A stretch of DNA of 64,000 nucleotides from Thiospirillum jenense (GCF_014145225.1 NZ_JABVCQ010000006.1:1-64000); one strand, 5' to 3'. Counted from the first letter of the stretch, positions 10,325 through 18,878 are shown. Translations and numbers: made by a program. The notes: generated by a model from the letters alone, not told the origin.

Positions 10325-10337
10325 AGAATTGTATTCT
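10325..10337. promoter_or_regulatory. Short palindrome upstream of recA (candidate operator)
   Basis: AGAATTGTATTCT is a 13-bp palindrome (AGAAT and ATTCT around TGT), 87 bases upstream of the recA start in the recA-prfB divergent gap. I saw no classical CTGT-N8-ACAG LexA box near recA. This palindrome could be the operator of a divergent LexA type, or a coincidence. On the minus strand a weak promoter-like pair (ATGACG, then AATAAT) follows it toward recA. Confidence 0.3.
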
Positions 10338-10474
10338 AACATGCAGCCGTGGTAACTAATGCGGTTAACCCCGGCCAAATGTGGCACATTTCGCACCCTT
10401 TCTTCGGCGATTTTAGTTATACTGCGCGTGTTTTGTGCGATGCACTCGTCACCGCTGTCGGAGTTAAGTATCCA

Positions 10475-11579
10475 ATGACCATGCCTGACATTAACCCTAT
10501 TCGTTTTCAATTGATTGATTTAAAAGAGCGTCACGCCGCGCTCAGGGGGTATCTTTAACTACGCTGATAAAGAAGAACGGTTAACCGAAGTATTACGCGA
10601 ATTAGAAGAACCGAGTATTTGGAATGATCCAGAACGGGCGCAGCAATTAGGGCGAGAGCGGGCGTTATTAGAACGAGTTGTACTGGGTCTGCGGCAACTA
10701 CATCGCGCATTAGATGATACGCAAGAGTTATTAGAATTAGCTATTGCTGAAAATGATGTGACGGCGGTCATTGCAATTAGTGAAGAATTGCCTGCTTATG
10801 AACGGCATATTGCCACATTAGAATTCCAACGCATGTTTGCCGGTCCAATGGATGCGAATCATGCGTTTTTAGATATTCAAGCGGGATCGGGCGGTACTGA
10901 AGCGCAAGATTGGGCAGAAATGCTATTAAGAATGTATTTACGCTGGGCAGAAATGCGCGGCTTTAATACTGAATTAACCGAAGTATCACCGGGCGAAGTT
11001 GCGGGTATTAAATCGGCCACGATTGCGGTGCGTGGTGAATACGCTTTTGGTTGGTTGCGTACTGAAACAGGTGTGCATCGTTTAGTGCGTAAATCGCCAT
11101 TTGATTCGGGTAATCGCCGCCATACTTCATTCGCGGCAGTATTCGTGTCACCTGAAATTGATGATTCAGTAGAAGTGGAAATTAACCCAGCGGATTTGCG
11201 AATTGATGTTTATCGTGCTTCGGGGGCGGGTGGGCAACATGTGAATCGCACGGAATCGGCGGTGCGTATTACGCATAATCCGACTGGTATTGTGGTGCAA
11301 TGTCAAAATGATCGGTCACAACATAAGAACAAAGATCAGGCAATGAAGCAATTAAAAGCCAAGCTGTACGAATTGGAAATGCAGCGGCGGCGCTTGAATC
11401 AACAGGCGATTGAAGATACTAAGTCTGATATTGGTTGGGGCAGTCAAATTCGCTCGTATGTACTGGATCAATCGCGGATTAAAGACCTGCGCACGAATGT
11501 CGAAACTGGCAATACACAAGCGGTGTTAGATGGTCATTTGGATATGTTTATTGAAGCGAGTTTAAAACAGGGTTTATAA
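10475..11579 (+). CDS. prfB: Peptide chain release factor 2, with +1 programmed frameshift
   Basis: The gene is in two frames: 27 codons from ATG 10475 to CTT at 10553-10555, then a +1 shift and 340 codons from AAC at 10557, giving 367 residues (E. coli RF2 has 365). GGAG at 10460-10463 supports the 10475 start; an ATG two codons later is the alternative. RF2 recognises UGA and UAA. The stop-recognition tripeptide SPF is in [16 protein letters not shown], and the catalytic GGQ is in [16 protein letters not shown]. The residue two before SGAGGQ is Arg and the next is Ala, the fully active form rather than the Thr of E. coli K-12. Unusually, the in-frame stop at the shift site is TAA. Confidence 0.97.
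10544..10559 (+). promoter_or_regulatory. RF2 programmed frameshift site with UAA stop
   Basis: The site reads AGG GGG TAT CTT TAA C. The internal Shine-Dalgarno-like AGGGGG, its 3-nt spacing and the slippery CTT are as in the E. coli site. The stop codon is TAA at 10556-10558 where the canonical site has TGA. After slipping, the protein reads LRGYL-NYAD, so the usual Asp codon (GAC) has become Asn (AAC). RF1 also reads UAA, so feedback by RF2 alone would be blunted. Confidence 0.95.
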
Positions 11580-11650
11580 TTTACACTGGCTTGATGACAC
11601 ACGCTGTGTACTTGACTGGTGAAATGAGTCACTGGCAAGGAGTATAACGG

Positions 11651-12538
11651 ATGACTATTCATTGGGAAGACATTGCGGCTGAAGTATTTCATATAACTGG
11701 TACTCTGCCAGGCGCTATACAAGTTAGTGAAGTTGGCGGTGGCTGTATTAACACCGCCGCGATATTGCGGTGTGGTCAAGCAACCTATTTCATTAAATGT
11801 AATCGGGCAGCATTATTGCCAATGTTTATTGCCGAGTCGGCGGGATTAACGACGCTGGCAACCGCCGGCGTTATTCGAGTGCCGCAACCAATTGGCACGG
11901 GTACAATTGGAAACACCGCATGGATTGCAATGGAACATGTTGTTTTACATCGGCGGGCAAATGATCGCGCACTGGCATTGGCAGGTGAGCAATTAGCCGC
12001 ATTGCATCAGGTCACGCACTCTCAATACGGTTGGCATCAAGATAATACGATTGGTGCGACGCCGCAATACAATCAATCAGCGACTGATTGGGTGCAGTTT
12101 TGGCGTGAACAGCGATTAGGGTTGCAATTGAAACTAGCAGCGGCAAATGGCTACAAAGGTCAGTTACAAGAACGCGGGAATCTGTTATTAGAACAGTTGC
12201 CGATGTTGATTAATCACAATCCAGTCGCATCATTGTTACACGGTGATTTGTGGAATGGTAATTTAGGCTATGATGTACAAGAACAGCCGGTGTTATTTGA
12301 CCCAGCAGTGTATTATGGTGACCGCGAAACCGATTTGGCGATGACCGAATTATTTGGCGGATTTTCAACACGGTTTTATGCTGCATATCGCGCCACCTGG
12401 CCATTGCCAGTGGAATATAACACGCGGCGCTATCTATACCAGCTTTATCACATTTTGAATCATCTCAATTTGTTTGGATACAGTTATTTGGGGCAAGCTG
12501 AGGATATGATTAACCGCTTGTTGGCAGAGTGTCATTAG
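11651..12538 (+). CDS. Fructosamine kinase family protein
   Basis: Encodes 295 residues of the fructosamine/ketosamine-3-kinase fold, related to aminoglycoside phosphotransferases. The N-terminal glycine-rich stretch is VGGGCINTAAIL about residue 27. The catalytic loop is LLHGDLWNGNLGY about residue 195, and the metal-binding region is LFDPAVYYGDRETDLAM about residue 215. Family members phosphorylate ketoamines on glycated proteins or small molecules so that the sugar is removed. The bacterial substrate is uncertain. It lies about 70 bases after prfB on the same strand. Confidence 0.88.
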   Translation: MTIHWEDIAAEVFHITGTLPGAIQVSEVGGGCINTAAILRCGQATYFIKCNRAALLPMFIAESAGLTTLATAGVIRVPQPIGTGTIGNTAWIAMEHVVLHRRANDRALALAGEQLAALHQVTHSQYGWHQDNTIGATPQYNQSATDWVQFWREQRLGLQLKLAAANGYKGQLQERGNLLLEQLPMLINHNPVASLLHGDLWNGNLGYDVQEQPVLFDPAVYYGDRETDLAMTELFGGFSTRFYAAYRATWPLPVEYNTRRYLYQLYHILNHLNLFGYSYLGQAEDMINRLLAECH

Positions 12539-12672
12539 CATAACAATCATCATACATAGAATCGCAAAATCTGATTGCGAATTCCGATTTCCCTTATGTT
12601 AATTAATATGTTAAAAACACCGTTAACGTTTTATGTTTGAATAATCATTTTTTAACTGTGTTAGCAATTTTT

Positions 12673-13188
12673 ATGGCTCGTGAATTATTAATTTTGCGGC
12701 ATGCAAAATCCGATTGGGATCGCCCCAATCTTGCTGATTTTGCCCGTCCACTGGCAAAACGTGGTCGCCGTGACGCGCCGCGAGTGGGGGCGTGGCTATA
12801 TCGTGAGGGGTTGGTGCCGGATGTTATCATTAGTTCGCCAGCGGAACGGGCGCGGACGACAACACTGCACATTTGTAAGCGACTGGATTATAAGAAAAAA
12901 AATGTCGTGTGGGATGCGGCAGTGTACGAAGCGAGCGTGACTGAATTGCTCGGCGTGTTGGCGCATTGCCCTGCTACTGCCGCGACCGTGTTGCTAGTTG
13001 GCCACAATCCGGGCTTGGAGGAGTTAATTCGTTATCTAGCCGATGGTGATGTGGATGAACCGGCGGATGGTAAATTATTGCCGACGGCGGCGACAGCGCG
13101 TTTAGAAATGCCAGATAATTGGCAACAGCTTGATAGCGGCTGTGCAGTTTTATTATCGGTGACGCGCCCGAAGCATTTGCCGAATTAA
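12673..13188 (+). CDS. sixA: SixA-type phosphohistidine phosphatase
   Basis: Encodes 171 residues from the ATG at 12673, chosen because the protein then begins MARELLILRHAKSDW with the histidine-phosphatase RHA motif at the very N-terminus, as in SixA. A frame extension upstream is possible but not conserved. The second catalytic histidine is in LLVGHNPGLEELI about residue 114. Family members remove phosphate from phosphohistidine on signalling or PTS-type proteins. The first 60 residues (RPLAKRGRRDAPRVG...ERARTT) match the family well. Confidence 0.85.
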   Translation: MARELLILRHAKSDWDRPNLADFARPLAKRGRRDAPRVGAWLYREGLVPDVIISSPAERARTTTLHICKRLDYKKKNVVWDAAVYEASVTELLGVLAHCPATAATVLLVGHNPGLEELIRYLADGDVDEPADGKLLPTAATARLEMPDNWQQLDSGCAVLLSVTRPKHLPN

Positions 13189-13228
13189 ATAGCATGAATG
13201 AAACAGCGGGAATTGATGCAGGAATTAA

Positions 13229-13257
13229 GTGACGCTTGCGCCGCGGCGTTTTATACT
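13229..13257 (+). promoter_or_regulatory. Candidate sigma-70 promoter for the rhodanese-secB-gpsA group
   Basis: A GTGACG (-35-like) and TATACT (-10) pair with a 17-bp spacer lies about 90 bases upstream of the membrane rhodanese start. It is the best promoter-like pair in this 160-base gap. It was found by eye only. Confidence 0.4.
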
Positions 13258-13347
13258 AGCCAGCGGTGGACGGCATGGTGAAATAATCACACCGCCGCTC
13301 GTCACCGCGACTTATTAAATGGTTAATGATTGTTGGTTGTAAAGATT

Positions 13348-13767
13348 ATGTTTGTTCAATTGCTTGAATTCGTCGGAAACCATTGGGTTTTATTTATTGC
13401 CCTCGCCGTCGTGGTGGGGTTATTAACCCATAACTTCATTGTTGGCAGCAAGGGCGTGGTTGATCCCGCTGGCGCCACTGAGTTAATTAACCGCCGTGAT
13501 GCAACGGTGATTGATGTCCGCGCTAGTGCCGACTTTGCTAAAGGGCATATTATGAATGCCGTGAATATCCCCATGAATGGGTTTAAGAACCAAACGGCCG
13601 CTTTGACTAAATACCGTGACAAGCCAATTGTTATTTCTTGTCATTCGGGAAATCAATCGCAGTTGGCGTGCATTTTATTGCGCAAAGCTGGTTTTCCCGA
13701 GGTGTATAATTTGCGCGGTGGTATTATGGCATGGCAGAATGCGAATTTGCCTTTGACGCGAAAGTAA
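13348..13767 (+). CDS. Membrane-anchored rhodanese (YibN type)
   Basis: Encodes 139 residues from the ATG at 13348. One membrane span (about residues 10-30, WVLFIALAVVVGLL) is followed by a cytoplasmic rhodanese domain. The active-site loop is SCHSGNQSQLA about residue 97, with the catalytic cysteine. In E. coli yibN lies upstream of grxC-secB-gpsA; here the same order occurs without grxC, which supports orthology with YibN. Rhodaneses move sulfane sulphur, but the partner of YibN-type proteins is not settled. Confidence 0.88.
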   Translation: MFVQLLEFVGNHWVLFIALAVVVGLLTHNFIVGSKGVVDPAGATELINRRDATVIDVRASADFAKGHIMNAVNIPMNGFKNQTAALTKYRDKPIVISCHSGNQSQLACILLRKAGFPEVYNLRGGIMAWQNANLPLTRK

Positions 13768-13907
13768 ATGACAATTTTATTGCGGTGATGAGCAAATGAT
13801 ATTCACTTGATCGGCCGGTTTTATTTTAATTGCCGCCACTGTTTTTCATTACCGCAACGCAGTTTCATAAATCACGATTTCATTCATCAACAGGACTACA
13901 TGCTATT

Positions 13908-14384
13908 ATGGCTGACACTGACCAAGCACCGACTGGCGAGCGCCAGTTTTTAGTTCGCACCATTTACACTAAAGATTTGTCATTTGAATCACCCAATGCG
14001 CCAGAGATTTTTCGTGACGAATGGAAACCAGATAGTACGTTGCAATTTGATATTAAACTGCAACAATTGGCCGAGCATACGCACGAGGTGGTATTAACTT
14101 TAACCACGACGGCTAAACTGGGTGAAAAAACTGCGTTTTTAATTGAAGTTCAACAGGCTGGAATTGTAACCATCGGCGGCTTTACCGAAGCCGAATTGGG
14201 GCAGTTATTTTATGTCTATTGCCCGAGCATTTTGTATCCGTATGCCCGGCAAACGGTAATGGATTTAGTCGCCAAAGGTGGGTTTCCGCCATTAGTGTTG
14301 CAGCATGTTGCATTCGATCAGATTTATGCGCAGAAATTGAATGACACGCCGCCGGCGAATGGTGATGGTACGCAGCGTCATTAA
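13908..14384 (+). CDS. secB: Protein-export chaperone SecB
   Basis: Encodes 158 residues from the ATG at 13908, with AGGA upstream. SecB keeps preproteins unfolded and hands them to SecA. Family signatures are QFLVRTIYTKDLSFESPNAP at the N-terminus, then VVLTLTTTAKLGEKTAFLIEVQQAG. The C-terminal half has CPSILYPYARQTVMDLVAKGGFPP in two parts about residue 105-130. The acidic C-terminal tail common in SecB is replaced by a short polar tail (NGDGTQRH). It sits between the rhodanese and gpsA as in enterics. Confidence 0.95.
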   Translation: MADTDQAPTGERQFLVRTIYTKDLSFESPNAPEIFRDEWKPDSTLQFDIKLQQLAEHTHEVVLTLTTTAKLGEKTAFLIEVQQAGIVTIGGFTEAELGQLFYVYCPSILYPYARQTVMDLVAKGGFPPLVLQHVAFDQIYAQKLNDTPPANGDGTQRH

Positions 14385-14417
14385 GGTTTCATTCAATAAT
14401 CAATAGGATTAAAACAA

Positions 14418-15413
14418 ATGGCAGCGGTTGCAGTCATTGGTGCGGGATCATGGGGAACGGCGCTGGCGTTGTTGCTGTGCCGCAACGGTCATCAGGTGCG
14501 GCTGTGGGGACATGATCCCGCGCACATCGCCGCGTTGTGTCAAGACCTTGAAAATAAAGCGTTTTTACCTAATTTCCCGCTGCCGCCAACGCTTGAACCC
14601 ACTGCCGATCTGACCGCCACCGTCGCCGGGGTGGATGCCGTGTTGGTGGTGGTGCCGAGCCAGTTTTTTGCCACTACAATCAAGCAGTTAGTCGCAGTAT
14701 TACCCGCTGACATGGGCATCGCGTGGGCGACCAAAGGGTTTGACCCAGACAGCGGGCGGTTGTTGCACGAATTGGTGCAAACAGTGGGCGGCGAGCGCGA
14801 TTTGGGCGTGTTATCCGGCCCGAGTTTTGCTACAGAAGTCGCCCGCGGCCTGCCCACCGCCGTCACCGTCGCCGCCTCCCGCCCCGCCTACGCCGAATAT
14901 CTCGCAACACTGTTTCACAGCGACCGCTTTCGCGCCTACCGCCACGACGATTTGATCGGCGTGCAAGTCGGCGGCGCGGCGAAAAATGTGCTGGCAATTG
15001 CGACCGGCATCGCCGACGGTTTGGGCTTCGGCGCCAACACGCGCTCGGCATTAATTACACGCGGCTTGGCCGAATTAATCAGGCTGGGCATGGTGTTAGG
15101 TGCGAAACGCGAAACATTCATGGGACTGGCCGGCTTGGGCGATTTGGTACTCACTTGCACCGACAACCAGTCGCGTAATCGGCGGCTCGGGTTGGCGTTG
15201 GCGCAGGGGCAGTCGCTGGCGCAGGCGTTGGCGGCGATTGGGCAGGAGGTCGAGGGCGTGGTGACGGTGCGGGCGGTGTGCAAGCTCGCGGCGTTGCATA
15301 AAATAGACATGCCAATTGCGCAACAGGTGCAGGCGGTGTTGTATGAAGGCCGCACACCGCAGGCGGCAACGCAATTATTATTAGAACGCACGGGCAAGGT
15401 TGAATTAGATTAG
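14418..15413 (+). CDS. gpsA: Glycerol-3-phosphate dehydrogenase [NAD(P)+]
   Basis: Encodes 331 residues. It reduces dihydroxyacetone phosphate to sn-glycerol 3-phosphate for phospholipid synthesis. The N-terminal nucleotide-binding motif is VIGAGSWGTALALLL. The family signatures VLSGPSFATEVARGLPTAV and GGAAKNVLAIATGIADG (catalytic Lys in AAKN) are present, followed by GLAGLGDLVLTCTDNQSRNR. It starts 33 bases after secB, so the two are likely cotranscribed. The gene is notably more GC-rich than secB upstream. Confidence 0.96.
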   Translation: MAAVAVIGAGSWGTALALLLCRNGHQVRLWGHDPAHIAALCQDLENKAFLPNFPLPPTLEPTADLTATVAGVDAVLVVVPSQFFATTIKQLVAVLPADMGIAWATKGFDPDSGRLLHELVQTVGGERDLGVLSGPSFATEVARGLPTAVTVAASRPAYAEYLATLFHSDRFRAYRHDDLIGVQVGGAAKNVLAIATGIADGLGFGANTRSALITRGLAELIRLGMVLGAKRETFMGLAGLGDLVLTCTDNQSRNRRLGLALAQGQSLAQALAAIGQEVEGVVTVRAVCKLAALHKIDMPIAQQVQAVLYEGRTPQAATQLLLERTGKVELD

Positions 15414-15461
15414 CCTGTTTTTTAATTGCCCGATCTGACGATTTCAATTCCCGCTATTTGA

Positions 15462-15486
15462 TCGTTTCCAAACATCTGGGAACGAC
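15462..15486. repeat. Degenerate copy of the GTTCCCACGC palindrome
   Basis: The sequence GATCGTTTCCAAACATC then TGGGAACGACT keeps the GATCGTT(T/C)CC left arm and the GGGAACGA right arm of the dispersed palindrome, with the centre decayed. It lies in the gpsA-amidotransferase gap. Confidence 0.5.
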
Positions 15487-15538
15487 TCCCCCGCAGTGAA
15501 TAACTCTTATTCAATTCCCCAGCGCATGAGGTGATGTT

Positions 15539-17323
15539 ATGTGTGGCATCTGTGGCGAATTACGCTTTGACGGCGCCCCGGCACAATTAAACACCATTGA
15601 TCGCATGTTGCACCAATTAACCCGGCGCGGTCCCGATCATGCCGGTAGCTATAGCGATGGCGTATTCAGTTGCGGGCAGCGGCGCTTATCAATTATTGAT
15701 TTATCGCCCCGTTCGCATCAACCAATGGTGGATACGCAATTGGGATTGGTGCTGGTGTTTAATGGCACTATCTATAATTATCCTGAATTACGGCGCGAAT
15801 TAAGCGGGCGCGGCTATCGCTTCTTTTCTGACGGCGATACCGAGGTGATTATTAAAGCATTTCATGCGTGGGGGGAGCAATGTCTGACGCGCTTGCGTGG
15901 CATGTTCGCCTTTGCGATTTGGGATATGCACGCACGCAGTTTATTTCTCGCTCGAGATCGGTTTGGCATTAAACCGCTGTATTGGAGTGCGACGGCTAAT
16001 ACGCTGCGTTTTGCATCAAATACGCAGGCGTTATTAGCGGCGGGTGATGTGGATACGTCAATTGATGCAATTGGTTTGCATCATTTATTGACTTTGCACG
16101 CGGTGGTGCCGGCGCCGCGTACTATTCTCAATGGTATTCGCAAATTACCGCCGGCGCATTGGTTGCAAATTGATTGTAACGGTCAACAAACCTTGCAGCG
16201 TTATTGGCAATTAAATGCCACACGGGATACCGCCCTGACTAATGAAACCGATTGGTATGAAGCAGTGGATGTGCAATTAACCCAGGTGGTGGCGCAGCAT
16301 CATCGTATTGCCGATGTGCCGGTGGGGGTTTTATTGTCGGGTGGCTTGGATTCGAGTTTATTAGTGGCGTTATTAGCGGAAACTGGTGCGGATGATTTGC
16401 GCACCTTTTCAATTGGTTTTGAAGATACGCCCGAAGAAGCCGGTAATGAGTTTATTTATTCAGATCAGGTGGTGGCGTGGTATGGCACACAGCATCAGCG
16501 CTTGTTAATTCCGAATGCGGCGGTATTGACGCGCTTGCCTGAGGCAATTGACGCGATGGCCGAGCCGATGTTTGCACAGGATGCGGTGGCGTTTTATTTA
16601 TTAGCGGAGCAGGTGGCGCAGTCAATTAAAGTGGTGCAATCGGGGCAGGGTGCGGATGAATTATTCGGCGGGTATTTTTGGTATCCGCGCATTGCGGCGG
16701 AGATTAACGGTAATGCAGTTGAACGATTGCGGCGGCATTATTTTGATCGGGATCATGCCGAGTATTTGCAATTAATTCATTCACGTTATGCGGGGACGGA
16801 TTATACGGGCGAATGGGTGGCGGAGCAATTGGCATTGCCCGGTGCAGATGAGTTAATTGATGCGGTATTGCGATTAGATGTGACGACGTTCATTGTGGAT
16901 GATCCAGTGAAGCGCGTTGATAATATGACAATGGCGTGGGGCTTGGAGGCGCGGGTGCCATTTCTTGACCATGAATTAGTGGAATTGGTGGCGCGTTGTC
17001 CACCGGCATTAAAATTGAATGACGGCGGCAAATATCTATTAAAAAAAATTGCGCGGGGGCGGGTGCCGGATGCGGTGATTGATCGCCCGAAAGGCTATTT
17101 TCCAATGCCGGCGTTGAAATATGTGCGCGGGGATTTTTTAATGATGATGCGCGATACGTTAATGAGTCAGGCGTGTCGGGAGCGCGGGTTGTATCAATCG
17201 GATTATGTGGCGCAGTTATTGGCAGCACCCGAGGCGCATTATACCCGTATTCAGGGTAATAAATTGTGGCATTTGGCGTTATTAGAGTTGTGGCTGCAAC
17301 GGCATGTGGATTCCATTGCCTAA
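15539..17323 (+). CDS. Asparagine synthase-type amidotransferase (N-acetylglutaminylglutamine amidotransferase-like)
   Basis: Encodes 594 residues. The start MCGICGELRFDG places the glutaminase nucleophile Cys at residue 2 after Met removal, so the start is secure; GAGGTGATG precedes it. An N-terminal class II glutaminase domain (RGPDHAG, then VFNGTIYNYPELR, then DGDTEVI) is followed by the synthetase domain with the PP-loop LLSGGLDSSLLVALL about residue 265. The opening and the C-terminal part resemble the amidotransferase that makes N-acetylglutaminylglutamine amide, an osmoprotectant. Its usual partner, the N-acetylglutaminylglutamine synthetase, is not in this window. Ordinary asparagine synthetase (AsnB) remains the alternative. 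Confidence 0.8.
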   Translation: MCGICGELRFDGAPAQLNTIDRMLHQLTRRGPDHAGSYSDGVFSCGQRRLSIIDLSPRSHQPMVDTQLGLVLVFNGTIYNYPELRRELSGRGYRFFSDGDTEVIIKAFHAWGEQCLTRLRGMFAFAIWDMHARSLFLARDRFGIKPLYWSATANTLRFASNTQALLAAGDVDTSIDAIGLHHLLTLHAVVPAPRTILNGIRKLPPAHWLQIDCNGQQTLQRYWQLNATRDTALTNETDWYEAVDVQLTQVVAQHHRIADVPVGVLLSGGLDSSLLVALLAETGADDLRTFSIGFEDTPEEAGNEFIYSDQVVAWYGTQHQRLLIPNAAVLTRLPEAIDAMAEPMFAQDAVAFYLLAEQVAQSIKVVQSGQGADELFGGYFWYPRIAAEINGNAVERLRRHYFDRDHAEYLQLIHSRYAGTDYTGEWVAEQLALPGADELIDAVLRLDVTTFIVDDPVKRVDNMTMAWGLEARVPFLDHELVELVARCPPALKLNDGGKYLLKKIARGRVPDAVIDRPKGYFPMPALKYVRGDFLMMMRDTLMSQACRERGLYQSDYVAQLLAAPEAHYTRIQGNKLWHLALLELWLQRHVDSIA

Positions 17324-17396
17324 ATCTCTTTTTTGCAAGGCGGATAATCTGATCTATTGCAAATAACCGTTTTCACGTCTGAATGACGTCGGGCAT

Positions 17397-17431
17397 AAAA
17401 AATCGGGTACACACAATTGAGCATACCCGAT
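17397..17431 (-). terminator. Rho-independent terminator of the PEP-CTERM gene
   Basis: ATCGGGTA (17402-17409) pairs with TACCCGAT (17424-17431). On the minus strand the stem is followed at once by TTTTTT. It lies 28 bases past the stop codon of the minus-strand PEP-CTERM gene and between two convergent genes. Confidence 0.8.
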
Positions 17432-17458
17432 AGTTGCGCCAATTGACGCAATGAACAA

Positions 17459-18253
17459 TTAAGCGGTTTTATGCAACCGACGGCGGAATGAAGCGCCCAT
17501 GCCTAATAAACCAGCGCCTAATAAAAGGAGCGTGGAGGGAAGGGGGACTTCGTTTTCGGCAGGCGGGACTGGCGGCTCATCTGGCGTCGTTGGTGGTTCG
17601 TCTGGCGTCGTTGGTGGATTATTCGGCGTCGTTGGCGGCAATTCACCTTCGCCGAGCAACTTAGAAGACCCTTCATTGAATCCAGTAGCCCCTTCAATAC
17701 TTTGAACGCGCATCGCCACCCGCTGGTCATTAAACATACTGGTACTTAAACCGGCATACATCATGTCGAAACTGACTGTTTGATTAAAGCCGCCGCCGTT
17801 TCCTCTCTGACCAACTTGGATGGCAAAGTCGAAATTGCCTTCTGGTGCCTTAATGTCTTTGTCTTCAAACGGTTTATTACTCACACTATTTGCACGGAAC
17901 ACCGCTTGTTGAATAGTTCCAACGGGATCAACATTCGTAAAAAGCGCACTTAAACCAGTGCTACTCAGACTTGGTAATAGTGCCTCGCCATCCGAATTAA
18001 CATCAAACCACACACCTAAAATATCGCCCTTAGTCAGCGTTGTATTCACTGGCGGTGCAATATCCAAAACAAAAGTTAATCCAATGTTTTGATTAGTTGC
18101 GTTTAATAAATCACTAATGGTGACTGTAGCAAAGAAACCGCCATCATTCGTATTATCCTCTAAAGTAGCCGTCACCGTCCCCGCCATTGCCGTTGTCAAT
18201 CCACCCGCACACACCGCCGCGAATGCCAGTGAAAGCAGTGTTTTTTTCATCAT
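17459..18253 (-). CDS. PEP-CTERM-type exported protein
   Basis: Encodes 264 residues from the ATG at 18253, preceded by GAAGAGGC. A signal peptide (MMKKTLLSLAFAAV, ending TAMA-G) leads a beta-rich domain of about 180 residues. A proline/threonine linker with tandem PTTPDEP units follows. The C-terminus has a sorting signal of the PEP-CTERM kind: VPLPS, then a hydrophobic span LLLLGAGLLGMG, then FRRRLHK. Such proteins are processed by an exosortase and displayed at the surface or in the biofilm matrix. No exosortase gene is in the window. It is expressed away from a sigma-54-type promoter at 18316-18331. Confidence 0.88.
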   Translation of the reverse strand: MMKKTLLSLAFAAVCAGGLTTAMAGTVTATLEDNTNDGGFFATVTISDLLNATNQNIGLTFVLDIAPPVNTTLTKGDILGVWFDVNSDGEALLPSLSSTGLSALFTNVDPVGTIQQAVFRANSVSNKPFEDKDIKAPEGNFDFAIQVGQRGNGGGFNQTVSFDMMYAGLSTSMFNDQRVAMRVQSIEGATGFNEGSSKLLGEGELPPTTPNNPPTTPDEPPTTPDEPPVPPAENEVPLPSTLLLLGAGLLGMGASFRRRLHKTA

Positions 18254-18315
18254 GGTTGCCTCTTCTAAATAAAATTGCGTATCGAAATAAACCCAACTCA
18301 ACTGCGACAAAATCT

Positions 18316-18331
18316 AGCAAGTCGCTTGCCA
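18316..18331 (-). promoter_or_regulatory. Sigma-54 promoter for the PEP-CTERM gene
   Basis: On the minus strand the sequence is TGGCAAGCGACTTGCT. It has GG and GC separated by exactly 10 bp, matching the -24/-12 consensus TGGCAC-N5-TTGC in spacing and most bases. The predicted transcript start is about 50 bases upstream of the gene's ATG. Three copies of a 19-bp element lie 65-300 bases further upstream, as expected for activator sites. Confidence 0.75.
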
Positions 18332-18395
18332 AAATTATTTTACGTTGTTAAAACAACGAGTTAGCAGTTGACCGCCGGGACGGCGTGGCAAATGA

Positions 18396-18414
18396 CTGTA
18401 AAAAAACCTGACAG
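18396..18414. promoter_or_regulatory. 19-bp element, copy 1 (candidate enhancer-binding-protein site)
   Basis: CTGTAAAAAAACCTGACAG has CTGT and ACAG half-sites around an A-rich centre and is followed by TTTGAGCG. It is one of three copies, all in the same orientation, in the gap between the PEP-CTERM and metzincin genes. Confidence 0.75.
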
Positions 18415-18508
18415 TTTGAGCGCCAAAATCGCGTAACAGTGATGCAACAGTTCAAGAAAACAGTCTATAAAACAATTGGTTGGCTAAAAACCATCCTGAA
18501 AATTTTGA

Positions 18509-18527
18509 CTGTAAAAAAAGCTGACAG
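18509..18527. promoter_or_regulatory. 19-bp element, copy 2
   Basis: CTGTAAAAAAAGCTGACAG differs from copy 1 by one base and shares the downstream TTTGAGCG. It is centred 113 bp from copy 1. Confidence 0.75.
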
Positions 18528-18597
18528 TTTGAGCGTGTTTTTTAACGGTTTTTTTAATAACCATTTGATTTAATAAACATTTAATACAAAAAAATAA

Positions 18598-18616
18598 GTG
18601 TAAAAAAACCTGACAG
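18598..18616. promoter_or_regulatory. 19-bp element, copy 3
   Basis: GTGTAAAAAAACCTGACAG differs from copy 1 only at the first base and is followed by TTTCATAGCG. It is centred 89 bp from copy 2. Confidence 0.7.
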
Positions 18617-18788
18617 TTTCATAGCGATTTTTATTTCGTTACTGATGAGGTTTATAGCATTTAATCAATAATGACATACTGTTTTTAATTGCCAACCGCT
18701 TGATTATAAAACAAATCATCACGCACCGCGTTTAAATTAACACCCCCTGTCATTTTCTACCAGGTTTGCTAAATCAATCACGGTTGCC
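18617..18788. other. Remaining non-coding part of the divergent control region
   Basis: AT-rich DNA between the third 19-bp element and the plus-strand sigma-54-type promoter. I see no gene. The only structure is a short inverted repeat, GTTGCC-T-GGCAAC at 18783-18795, that overlaps the -24 element of the plus-strand promoter. Confidence 0.6.
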
Positions 18789-18804
18789 TGGCAACGAAAT
18801 TGCT
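18789..18804 (+). promoter_or_regulatory. Sigma-54 promoter for the metzincin gene
   Basis: TGGCAACGAAATTGCT has GG and GC with 10 bp between, matching the sigma-54 -24/-12 pattern. The predicted start site is about 64 bases before the ATG at 18879. A TATACT overlaps just downstream (18805-18810) and, with TTGCCT at 18784-18789, could form a sigma-70 promoter instead or as well. Confidence 0.6.
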
Positions 18805-18878
18805 TATACTTTATCCCGTGCCGGATCAACCACCGTCACCCAACGTAATCAATTATCAACCAAGCTGAGAAAACCATT

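Noticed and set aside
10239-10474. Classical LexA box (CTGT-N8-ACAG) for recA
   Set aside because: No such sequence is present in the gap. Only the short palindrome AGAATTGTATTCT was seen, and it is listed with low confidence.
10349-10474. Extended N-terminus of prfB starting near 10349
   Set aside because: The extension is not like any RF2 N-terminus, and GGAG sits correctly before the ATG at 10475.
12545-12600. Hairpin TCGCAA...TTGCGA after the fructosamine kinase gene
   Set aside because: The stem is 6 bp and has no following T run; no support for a terminator or operator.
14430-15450. Overlapping minus-strand frames across gpsA
   Set aside because: gpsA is clearly real on the plus strand. 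The reverse frames are low-complexity (Arg, Pro, Ala-rich) shadows of GC-rich codons.
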